From assembly GCF_026191635.1 (NCBI RefSeq), contig NZ_JAKRRW010000005.1:248001-312000 (forward strand): DNA of 64,000 nucleotides, in the 5' to 3' direction. The position numbers were made by a program, and so were the translations under genes. This document shows positions 17,310 to 24,948 of this stretch, piece by piece (positions within the stretch are counted from its first letter, which is position 1; every line of letters begins with the position of its first letter). The notes beneath the pieces are model-generated. The model had not been told where the DNA came from. It made no database searches and worked only from the letters and a program-made list of their open reading frames with translations. This DNA is from Photobacterium obscurum. Its GTDB lineage: Bacteria > Pseudomonadota > Gammaproteobacteria > Enterobacterales > Vibrionaceae.

Positions 17310-18380
17310 GTGACCTCATACCAAAATGATCCACTTAATGCTCTAGAAGCAAAAATTGAAGCTCAAAAAATAGCTTTTGCCCCTATTGTCTTCCACACAG
17401 CACGTACACTACGTGATTTAGGAATATTATCGGCACTTGATAAGGCGGGAAAAGAAGGTTTAAATGCCAAGCAGATATCAGCAGAAACAGACATCTCTGA
17501 ATACGGTGTCAAAGTATTGCTTGATATGGCTTTAAGTGCCCATATCGTTACCTGGAATAAACCAAACTACATACTTGCTAACCTCGGTTACTTCCTTGTT
17601 AATGATGGTATGACCCGTGCTAATTTAGATTTCACTGCAGATGTATGTTATGCCGCAATGATGCATTTGACAGAAGCAATTAAAGAAGGCAAACCAGCGG
17701 GTTTAAAAGAATTAGGTGACTGGCCTACTATCTATGAAGGGCTTTCTCGATTACCTCAAAAAGCCAAAGAAAGCTGGTTTAATTTTGACCACTTCTATTC
17801 TGACCGATCATTTCCCATCCTGCTAGAACGTGTATTTGCTAACAAGCCCAAAAAGCTGTTTGATATCGGCGGAAATACGGGCAAATGGGCATTAGAGTGC
17901 TGTAATTACGATCCTGATGTTGAAGTCACCATTATCGATCTACCTCAGCAAATCGACATGGCGATGACCAATGCCGAGCAACAAGGTTTTTCAGATCGCA
18001 TCAAAGGCTTTCCTGCCAACCTACTTGATTCAGAACAAACACTACCGGAAGGGGCTGATGTGTGGTGGATGAGTCAATTTCTGGATTGTTTTTCGCCGAT
18101 GGAAATTCTTAGTATTCTGCGTCGAGTACGAGCTTCGATGGCCGAAAATGCGACAGTCTATATCCTTGAACTCTTCTGGGATGCCCAGCGTTATGACGCG
18201 GCAGCATACAGCTTGAATGCAACGTCGTTATATTTCACCTGTCTTGCCAACGGCAATAGCCGTTTCTACCGCAGTGACGACTTCCTTGAACTCGTCGCAG
18301 AAGCAGGCTTAGAGGTAGTGACACGCACCGATGATATTGGTCTTGGACATACACTTCTAGAACTCCAAGCCGCAAAATAA
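17310..18380 (+). CDS. apeB: SAM-dependent methyltransferase, divergent from the APE operon
   Basis: About 356 residues from the GTG at 17310, preferred because GGA lies 7 bases before it. A TTG at 17298 would add four residues. The N-terminal half is a winged-helix dimerisation-like domain, with the LNAKQISAETDISEYGVKVL stretch. The C-terminal half is a Rossmann methyltransferase with SAM motif LFDIGGNTGKWALE and acidic motif VTIIDLPQQ. This is the layout of plant/bacterial O-methyltransferases. Aryl polyenes usually carry a ring methyl group, and a methyltransferase (ApeB) belongs to known clusters, so this is the likely ring methylase. Assignment to ApeB rests on context. Confidence 0.75.
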   Translation: MTSYQNDPLNALEAKIEAQKIAFAPIVFHTARTLRDLGILSALDKAGKEGLNAKQISAETDISEYGVKVLLDMALSAHIVTWNKPNYILANLGYFLVNDGMTRANLDFTADVCYAAMMHLTEAIKEGKPAGLKELGDWPTIYEGLSRLPQKAKESWFNFDHFYSDRSFPILLERVFANKPKKLFDIGGNTGKWALECCNYDPDVEVTIIDLPQQIDMAMTNAEQQGFSDRIKGFPANLLDSEQTLPEGADVWWMSQFLDCFSPMEILSILRRVRASMAENATVYILELFWDAQRYDAAAYSLNATSLYFTCLANGNSRFYRSDDFLELVAEAGLEVVTRTDDIGLGHTLLELQAAK

Positions 18381-18432
18381 CCCTAGGGGACGTCCTTTAA
18401 TTATGTACACCATGGTTATTGAGAGACACCCC

Positions 18433-19296
18433 CTAATCAAACAGCCAAAAGTCGGTTTGCGATCGTGCCACTTCTGTTGCAGGAGTGGCTTCTTCCAGCC
18501 AATTCAAAACCCTGAGTTGAGTTTCGGGAAACTCTCTGGTCATTGCTCTCGCATGCGAGCAACCCTCAATCCGCCAGAAACGCTTATCACCATCAAGTTG
18601 AGTATAAATACCTTCCCCCGACTCAATCGGTACCACTCTATCACTGACACAGTGGATCACGAGCGCCTTTGTATTCGCAAGCCGATTCATGACTGATTTT
18701 GCAGCATAGTCATCACGCATTAATAAATGGGCTAACCATGAGTACACCTTTCCCCAAGGCCCCTTTTTCAGCATAAACTCGGCTTCCTCGACGTAGCTGG
18801 TAAACGAGGAATCGATGATCATCCCTTCAATGGTAACCGGGTGATCGGCCCATGCCCGCAAAAAAATATTTCCCCCGGTGGAGGTGGCCACAATAAATAC
18901 CGGCAGGCCCGTGATGCTGTGTAACTGCGCGGTATATTCAAGTATCGAGATCGCATCCCGGTAAATTGACCGATCATTAGGCTCTCCAGACGAGTGTCCG
19001 AATCCTGAATAATCAAACACCAGTACATGGTAACCATGCTCGGCTAGCCAATCGACTTTTTCCCGCGTTGTTTCCATATGGCCATTGTTACCATGAAAAT
19101 GAATAACAAGACCTTTACTCGACTTCCTGACAGAAGGCAGCCATAAATAGGCAATTTCATTTCCAGACGTGGAATGCATCCAACGGATATTGGGATTAAG
19201 CTCGGTCGCTTTCGAGGGATAATAAAATAAGCTGTTCGCACAGCCTTGTACAAGCAAACTTGAGGCGATGATCAGGAGCACAACAGCTATTTTCAT
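18433..19296 (-). CDS. Alpha/beta-hydrolase lipoprotein
   Basis: A 287-residue protein with a lipoprotein signal (LLVQGC lipobox near residue 19) and an alpha/beta-hydrolase fold. It shows the oxyanion HFHGNNGHMET, the nucleophile elbow VATSTGGN, the catalytic Asp region HCVSDRVVP and the His in CSHARAM. The elbow has Thr in place of the first Gly of the usual G-x-S-x-G. It resembles the BEM46/YfhR-type hydrolases. The substrate is unknown. It converges with apeB and is not obviously part of the pigment pathway. Confidence 0.8.
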   Translation of the reverse strand: MKIAVVLLIIASSLLVQGCANSLFYYPSKATELNPNIRWMHSTSGNEIAYLWLPSVRKSSKGLVIHFHGNNGHMETTREKVDWLAEHGYHVLVFDYSGFGHSSGEPNDRSIYRDAISILEYTAQLHSITGLPVFIVATSTGGNIFLRAWADHPVTIEGMIIDSSFTSYVEEAEFMLKKGPWGKVYSWLAHLLMRDDYAAKSVMNRLANTKALVIHCVSDRVVPIESGEGIYTQLDGDKRFWRIEGCSHARAMTREFPETQLRVLNWLEEATPATEVARSQTDFWLFD

Positions 19297-19397
19297 ATAT
19301 TCCCCCAGATACGTTTAAAACTATATGGCGGCTGTCAGATGAAGTGCTTCAGGGGTGAGAAAAACCGTCAACTTATCTCAGGACGGAGCAGGCAAAC

Positions 19398-19424
19398 AAA
19401 AAAGCCGCTGCTTTCGCAACGGCT
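19398..19424 (-). terminator. Terminator of the tRNA operon
   Basis: Read on the minus strand, AGCCGTTGC-GAAA-GCAGCGGCT is followed by TTTTTT, 10 bases after the CCA end of the tRNA-Gly gene. Confidence 0.88.
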
Positions 19425-19433
19425 TCTAAGTCT

Positions 19434-19508
<75 letters not shown>

Positions 19509-19515
19509 AAAAGAA

Positions 19516-19591
<76 letters not shown>

Positions 19592-19634
19592 ACACTTAAT
19601 TTTTTGTATTCACGCTGTTGCCTAAATACGAATT

Positions 19635-19725
19635 TGGCGGAGAGATAGGGATTTGAACCCTAGATACGCTACAAACGTATGCCGGTTTTCAAGACCGGTG
19701 CTTTCAACCACTCAGCCATCTCTCC
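19635..19725 (-). tRNA. tRNA-Ser (anticodon TGA)
   Basis: A 91-base tRNA with the long variable arm of serine tRNAs and encoded CCA. Acceptor GGAGAGA pairs with TCTCTCC, and the anticodon loop is CTTGAAA. It is the first gene of the operon. Confidence 0.95.
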
Positions 19726-19735
19726 AAGGCCGATG

Positions 19736-19764
19736 ATAATAACCAAGCCAAACTGAAATGTAAA
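19736..19764 (-). promoter_or_regulatory. Sigma-70 promoter of the tRNA operon
   Basis: On the minus strand, a -35 TTTACA is followed by exactly 17 bases and a -10 TATTAT. The tRNA-Ser gene begins 10 bases after the -10. A GC-rich discriminator (ATCATCGGCC) follows, as is common for stringently controlled stable-RNA promoters. Confidence 0.75.
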
Positions 19765-20064
19765 TTCCCCCCTGTACTAAGTGGCTAAAATACGAACTAT
19801 TTTGGTAAAACAAGCAATTATGCCCAAGTTACCTCAAGATTCAGGATGCAGAGTGACACCATAATGAAGTGATTCCTGTGTGAAGAGCGACTATCAAATT
19901 CCCCGGTGATTTAGTGATTGGATAACAAAACGTAAAACATTGGTATTGATTGTCTTTGAAGTTCGCGATTAGCAGTCGTATTTGTTAAAGCAGTAAATGA
20001 GCGGTGAGTACCTAGCTTTCTTTTGACTTGTTGTTCGTTAATTAATTGAGCGCACATGTCCACC

Positions 20065-20082
20065 TTGTTATACAGATCACTT
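20065..20082. promoter_or_regulatory. Candidate CRP-type site upstream of ansB
   Basis: The sequence TGTTA-TACAGA-TCACT matches the CRP pattern TGTGA-N6-TCACA at most positions. It is centred about 115 bases before the ansB start. In E. coli ansB is activated by CRP and FNR, so the site is plausible, but no experimental support is implied. The rest of 19765-20188 holds no gene. Confidence 0.4.
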
Positions 20083-20188
20083 TTTAAATATTCATTAAAG
20101 TGATCCCTACCTCAAAAGTATTAGCACGTTGGAATAAAATCTGAATCAATCACATGAATTCAGATGAATCATCTTAGTAGGTGTAATA

Positions 20189-21253
20189 ATGAAAAATAAT
20201 CCAATACGTTTAGGCATGGTTGTTGCCGGTTTATGCTTTAGTTCATTTTCCATGGCGTCAGCAGATCTTCCTAATATTAAAATTCTCGCCACTGGAGGCA
20301 CCATTGCAGGTGCAGGACAATCTGCAACGGAATCAAACTATACTTCTGGCAAGGTCGGAGTTGATGAATTAATTGCGGCAGTGCCTGATATGACAAAAAT
20401 AGCGGATATCAGCGGAGAGCAAGTCGTTAAAATCGGCTCACAAGACATGAACGATGACGTTTGGCTAACCTTGGCCAAGCGTGTTAATGCATTGCTTGCT
20501 CAAGATGACGTAGACGGTGTAGTCATCACGCACGGTACGGATACTATGGGAGAAACCGCTTACTTCCTAGATCTAACCGTTAAGAGTGATAAGCCTGTTG
20601 TGCTCGTGGGAGCGATGCGTCCGTCCACAGCGATGAGTGCCGACGGCCCGATGAATTTATATAACGCGGTTGTGACAGCTGCTGATAAAGATTCAAAAGG
20701 TCATGGTGTATTGGTAGCGATGAACGACACCGTGTTTGATGCCCGTGATGTGACCAAAATGAACACCACGGCAGTGAATACCTTCCAATCTCCAAATTTT
20801 GGTACGTTAGGTTACATACATAATGGTGATGTAACCTATCAACGTAGCCCTGAGCGTAAACATACAACAGACACGGTATTTGACGTATCCAAGTTAAAAG
20901 AATTACCGAAAGTCGGTATCGTGTATAACTACGCAAATGCGTCTGATCTGCCCGTAAAAGCATTTATCGATGCTAAGTATGACGGTATTGTGAGTGCCGG
21001 GGTGGGTAACGGTAACATGTATCACACTATTTTTGATGAACTAGTAAAAGCCAGCAAAGATGGCGTGATGGTAGTACGTAGTTCACGTACGCCAACAGGA
21101 TCGACAACGCTAGATGCAGAAGTGGATGATGCTAAATTTGGTTTCGTGGCATCAGGCACATTGAATCCACAAAAAGCCCGTATATTGTTGATGCTGTCTT
21201 TAACACAAACACAAGACTACAAAGAAGTGCAGAAGATGTTCCAGCACTACTAA
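20189..21253 (+). CDS. ansB: Periplasmic L-asparaginase II
   Basis: A 354-residue type II asparaginase that hydrolyses asparagine to aspartate and ammonia in the periplasm. A signal peptide ends near SMASA (about residue 25). Family motifs are ILATGGTIAGAG (catalytic Thr), the second Thr in VITHGTDTMGETAYFLDL, and the Lys-containing active-site region. Length and motif spacing match the tetrameric high-affinity enzymes. It is a single-gene unit with its own promoter region and a downstream hairpin. Confidence 0.95.
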   Translation: MKNNPIRLGMVVAGLCFSSFSMASADLPNIKILATGGTIAGAGQSATESNYTSGKVGVDELIAAVPDMTKIADISGEQVVKIGSQDMNDDVWLTLAKRVNALLAQDDVDGVVITHGTDTMGETAYFLDLTVKSDKPVVLVGAMRPSTAMSADGPMNLYNAVVTAADKDSKGHGVLVAMNDTVFDARDVTKMNTTAVNTFQSPNFGTLGYIHNGDVTYQRSPERKHTTDTVFDVSKLKELPKVGIVYNYANASDLPVKAFIDAKYDGIVSAGVGNGNMYHTIFDELVKASKDGVMVVRSSRTPTGSTTLDAEVDDAKFGFVASGTLNPQKARILLMLSLTQTQDYKEVQKMFQHY

Positions 21254-21266
21254 TAGGCACTTAATA

Positions 21267-21302
21267 TAAAGAGAATACTACCGAGAAATAGTATTCTCTT
21301 TA
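21267..21302. terminator. Hairpin after ansB
   Basis: Perfect 14-bp arms TAAAGAGAATACTA / TAGTATTCTCTTTA flank the loop CCGAGAAA. The T-run is short, so termination strength is uncertain. It lies 13 bases after the ansB stop. Confidence 0.65.
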
Positions 21303-21368
21303 GTCATTCCACAGCATCATGTTCCGCTTGTGATCTATGAAGATACTTACCTGTTAGGCGGCATTACC

Positions 21369-21701
21369 TCAGTTAACTTTTTCAGAATTAATATACCGTC
21401 CATCTTTTAAGTCGGTAAAAAACGTGTCGATCAATGGATGAATAATTTCCTTGTCACTCGAATCGGGCTCTAGGTTTTGTTCTGCTACATAGGTGGCGTG
21501 TGTCGCTTGATGAACTAACACATGATACCAAGGCTCATTTTTCGGGGGGCGACTACGGGCAACCGTTTCGTACCATTGGTCAGTCAATTGAAAATACGGA
21601 TCTATATCGACGATGACTCCTCGATAATCAAATAACTTGTGATGAACTAAATCACCAATGGAGTACTTTGCCATCGTAATCTTACAGTTCGATTCTTTCA
21701 T
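21369..21701 (-). CDS. hspQ: HspQ-like heat-shock / hemimethylated-DNA-binding family protein
   Basis: 110 residues from the ATG at 21701, supported by GAGGTG ten bases upstream. A later Met at 21674 would give the usual family length. The core IGDLVHHKLFDYRGVIVDID, followed by PWYHVLVH and TYVAEQNLEP, is the YccV/HspQ signature. In E. coli HspQ is a heat-shock protein that acts on Lon protease specificity. A heat-shock promoter was not located. Confidence 0.88.
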   Translation of the reverse strand: MKESNCKITMAKYSIGDLVHHKLFDYRGVIVDIDPYFQLTDQWYETVARSRPPKNEPWYHVLVHQATHATYVAEQNLEPDSSDKEIIHPLIDTFFTDLKDGRYINSEKVN

Positions 21702-21820
21702 TTATTAGCACCTCAAGTAAATATTAGGCCCTCTGCCTTGCCAATGCGCCAATATTGCGAGGCTAAGTTTACTGAAGTGTTTTAATTAGAAATATCCTGA
21801 GCAAACTCAATCAATCAGGC

Positions 21821-22957
21821 TCACGGCTCGACCCACATGCTAAACACAAAGTCGCCATTTTTTACCTCCATCAGCACGGCGCTCTTAATCGGGTCTCCGG
21901 AATCGTGAAAATCAATTTTCCCGGTGAGCCCCTCGTATACATCCAGTTGTTTCAGTGCATCTCGAATCCTCTTTGGCTCGACACCACCTGAACGCTGCGT
22001 AGCTTCAAACAGCATCCCAAACGCATCATAAGTCAGCGCTGCTACATCATTCGGATCCCTTTGATATGCCTGGCGGTATCGAGCTCGGAAATTCAACGCC
22101 TCTCCATCGCCTTTATCAACCGCATAATGAGTACTGAAAAAAGCCCCCTCAAGTGCATCGCGCTCTGCCGCAGGAATTTGGGTCCAGGAGTCACTACCAA
22201 GCAGTTGAGCATTGATCCCGAGTTGTCTTGCGAGACGGGCCTGCTCTGGCACCTCGTTGTAATAGTTGGGTAGAAACAGTACCTCCGGCGCAGCAGCCTG
22301 GATCCGGCGTAACTGCTCGGTCACATCCGGCGCATCACGGGTATAGAGCTCAAAAGCGACGATCCTACCTCCCAGCCCCTTAAACGCGGTCCTGAACACC
22401 TCTGCCAGGTTACGATTATATTCACTGGAAACATCGTACAGCACCGCAGCCGTTTTATATCCAAGCTTTTCGTAAGCGTGCCTCGCCATCAACTGTCCCT
22501 GGAACGTATCAACATAGGCGATACGAAAAACCCAGTTTTTATGCCGGGTAGTTTCCGAGTTCGTCGACCAAGGGCTGAGCAGAGGAATTTCGGCATGTTC
22601 GGCATACCTTGCCGCAGGGATTGCATTACGACTGGCCTGGGGACCGACAATGGCACTGACGTTGTGCTGATTAATCAACCTCAGTGCGGCACTGATTGAG
22701 TGCTCGGCACTATCCTGGTTGTCTTCGATCGATAGGACTACCCGGTACCACTCATTGTCTATGATCAACCCCCCTCGCTCATTGGCCTCCTGCACCGCCA
22801 TCTTGGCAGCTTCGACACTGGCTCGCCCCACCTCCGGGATCTGTCCACTGACCGGCGCTATCAGACCAATTCTTAGCTCTTTTTCATCAGATGGCCGATC
22901 ATTGCAGCCGCTCAGCAGCAAACCTGCAATAATGAACAATGCAGTCAGTAACTTCAT
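21821..22957 (-). CDS. Lipoprotein periplasmic binding protein (branched-chain amino acid / amide type)
   Basis: A 378-residue class I periplasmic binding protein. The lipobox LLLSGC (Cys18) anchors it to a membrane. The receptor-ligand-binding fold is recognisable from LRIGLIAPVSGQIPEVGRAS, VSAIVGPQASRNAIPAARYAE, and later YDAFGMLFEATQRSGG. There is no ABC permease or ATPase nearby. Instead the gene lies 13 bases behind a membrane adenylate cyclase gene on the same strand. I infer a sensory rather than a transport role. The ligand cannot be read from the sequence. Confidence 0.87.
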   Translation of the reverse strand: MKLLTALFIIAGLLLSGCNDRPSDEKELRIGLIAPVSGQIPEVGRASVEAAKMAVQEANERGGLIIDNEWYRVVLSIEDNQDSAEHSISAALRLINQHNVSAIVGPQASRNAIPAARYAEHAEIPLLSPWSTNSETTRHKNWVFRIAYVDTFQGQLMARHAYEKLGYKTAAVLYDVSSEYNRNLAEVFRTAFKGLGGRIVAFELYTRDAPDVTEQLRRIQAAAPEVLFLPNYYNEVPEQARLARQLGINAQLLGSDSWTQIPAAERDALEGAFFSTHYAVDKGDGEALNFRARYRQAYQRDPNDVAALTYDAFGMLFEATQRSGGVEPKRIRDALKQLDVYEGLTGKIDFHDSGDPIKSAVLMEVKNGDFVFSMWVEP

Positions 22958-22970
22958 ATGCCAATCCTTC

Positions 22971-24755
22971 TTAATTGAGCGCTTTTTCCTTACGTCCAGT
23001 CAGGATATAGGTGTGCATTTGCCCTTTTCCCTTGATCACAACCATCCCACGATCCGCAAACACATATTTGTCCCTGAGGTGCTTATGGGTCGCTTCGGTA
23101 ATCTGGATCCCGCCTTTCAGCCCCTGTGATTCCATCCGTGAGGCGGTATTAACCGCATCTCCCCAGATATCATAGACAAACTTTTTCGTACCAATGACAC
23201 CCGCCACCACAGGGCCACTATTGATCCCGATCCGCATACTCAGATCGGTATCATGCCTGCGGTTAAATCCCTTTATTACCTCCAACATATCGAGTGCCAT
23301 CTCCGCAATAACCTCGGCATGATCATCTCTTGGGATCGGGATCCCGGCCCCCACCATATAGGCATCACCGATAGTTTTGATCTTTTCCAGCCCCCGCCGC
23401 TCGCTCAGCAGATCAAAGGCACAGAATATCTCGTTGAGCAGCCCTACCACTTCAGCTGCAGACAACTTTGCCGACATCGGAGTGAAATTGACGATATCTG
23501 CAAACAAAATCGTGACCTCGGCAAAGCTGTCGGCGATCGTATCCTCACCATGCTTGAGACGCTCGGCAATCGGTGCTGGCAGCACGTTCAGCAGCAAATG
23601 TTCAGATCGTTCCTGCTCCTCAGCCAGATCTTCGAGGGTACTTTTCAGCTGATCGATCATGCAGTTAAAATTTTGTGCCAGAAGCCCGGTTTCATCCTGG
23701 GTCAGAACTGGCGCGGTCTGGTTCAGATCCCCGGCACTGATTTTCAGCGTGGTATCTGTCACTGCCAAAATGGGGCGACAGATCCGAACCGCGATCAGAT
23801 AAATACCGATGCTAAGCAGACCAACTGCCAACAGGCCTATTACCAATATCATGACCCCAAAACGATTGGCCGGTGCCAGAGCAACAGACGCCTTCACTTC
23901 GGAAATCAGCGCCAGGCCCAAGCTAGGAAGCCAGCGATAGCTTCCAATCACGGGGACATTGGCATAGTTATCATAAAGCCCCTCGCCACTTTCGCCCTTC
24001 AGCGCAGCCTCAATGCCCTGACTATGAGCACCACGCGGAAAGGAGGCATCACCGAAACGTTCTGCAGAGATAAAACGGTTGTGGGCATCAATGAGATAGG
24101 CCTCACCGCTTTCCCCTAATCCCGTTTTTCTGCTGACGATCTCAACCAGTACCGACAAGCGAATATCGGCCGCCAGGATACCAAGCAGCTCACCACTCGG
24201 GCTCCGTAGCGGCGTTGATACGGTTAAGGTGGGCGCACCGGTTTTAGGCGTCGGATACACCTCCTGTAAAAAAGTGCCCTTCAGCCCTTGGGTGAAGTAC
24301 CGGGCACTGTGCCGGTACTCGCCCTCGTTTGACGGTTGCGTCGAGAAAAAAACCCGCCCCCCCACCTTGGTCAGCATGAACACCTCGGTCAAATCGGAAA
24401 CGGGAGCCGCTTGGCTATCGAGAAAAGTGGACAGGTACAACACTTCAACCAGCTCGAAATAGGCTTTATAGTAGGCCTCCGTTCCCTCCGCTTCGCCCAG
24501 CAACAGGTCTGCTGCACTTCGCAGCTCATCAAGTTCGGCAATTTTTTTTACCACTGTGATCTGTTCAGAAATATAACGATTAATTTCAAATTCTTTATGG
24601 TCAGCAGTGACATCAAACTGCGCAATTGCCATCTCTTTTTGTGTTTCGGCAGCAAGAAAATAGGTCACCGCCGCCAGCATCACGACAACCAGCACGGAAA
24701 CCAACAAAAAATAGGCTGTCATTCGGGCCTTCAGACTCTTTTGCAGCAGCCCCAT
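22971..24755 (-). CDS. Membrane adenylate cyclase with dCache sensor and HAMP
   Basis: 594 residues. A first membrane helix (about 12-34) and an extracytoplasmic Cache-type sensor (about 40-290) are followed by a second helix (about 299-322), HAMP (about 323-375), a short coiled-coil and a class III cyclase domain (about 400-585). The metal Asp residues are D420 (FADIVNFT) and D464 (TIGDAY). The adenine-selecting pair is K458 (EKIKTIG) and D529 (YDIWGD), and the transition-state pair is N536/R540. All canonical positions are kept, so it should make cAMP rather than cGMP. It is the first gene of a two-gene operon and is divergent from a cNMP-binding antiporter gene. Confidence 0.92.
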   Translation of the reverse strand: MGLLQKSLKARMTAYFLLVSVLVVVMLAAVTYFLAAETQKEMAIAQFDVTADHKEFEINRYISEQITVVKKIAELDELRSAADLLLGEAEGTEAYYKAYFELVEVLYLSTFLDSQAAPVSDLTEVFMLTKVGGRVFFSTQPSNEGEYRHSARYFTQGLKGTFLQEVYPTPKTGAPTLTVSTPLRSPSGELLGILAADIRLSVLVEIVSRKTGLGESGEAYLIDAHNRFISAERFGDASFPRGAHSQGIEAALKGESGEGLYDNYANVPVIGSYRWLPSLGLALISEVKASVALAPANRFGVMILVIGLLAVGLLSIGIYLIAVRICRPILAVTDTTLKISAGDLNQTAPVLTQDETGLLAQNFNCMIDQLKSTLEDLAEEQERSEHLLLNVLPAPIAERLKHGEDTIADSFAEVTILFADIVNFTPMSAKLSAAEVVGLLNEIFCAFDLLSERRGLEKIKTIGDAYMVGAGIPIPRDDHAEVIAEMALDMLEVIKGFNRRHDTDLSMRIGINSGPVVAGVIGTKKFVYDIWGDAVNTASRMESQGLKGGIQITEATHKHLRDKYVFADRGMVVIKGKGQMHTYILTGRKEKALN

Positions 24756-24948
24756 TAAATCCCCCTGAGAACATAAAGTACCACTCAGAATCAGTATAGA
24801 CGCCCAGATACTTACCCTGAATCAATTACATCTCAGTTCTCTGCTATCAGGGTGCAGGCTTTGAGCTAATCTAAATATTGCCCGATTCCGTAAAATTCGC
24901 AGTTAACCGACAGCACCAAACAGTTCATTTATTATTGGAGGCTATTGC

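Noticed and set aside
18403..18696. 97-codon plus-strand ORF after the methyltransferase gene
   Set aside because: It is almost entirely antisense to the alpha/beta-hydrolase gene, which has a signal peptide and catalytic motifs.
21821..22957. Substrate-binding subunit of a branched-chain amino acid ABC transporter
   Set aside because: The fold is right, but no permease or ATPase gene is nearby, and the gene is paired with a cyclase. A transport role cannot be excluded if the other parts are elsewhere.
23253..24119. Long plus-strand ORF (288 codons) opposite the adenylate cyclase gene
   Set aside because: It is the antisense frame of a well-supported gene, with His/Gln-rich translation and no family features.
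22971..24755. Guanylate cyclase or diguanylate cyclase activity for the membrane cyclase
   Set aside because: The purine-selecting residues are Lys458 and Asp529 as in adenylate cyclases, and there is no GGDEF motif.
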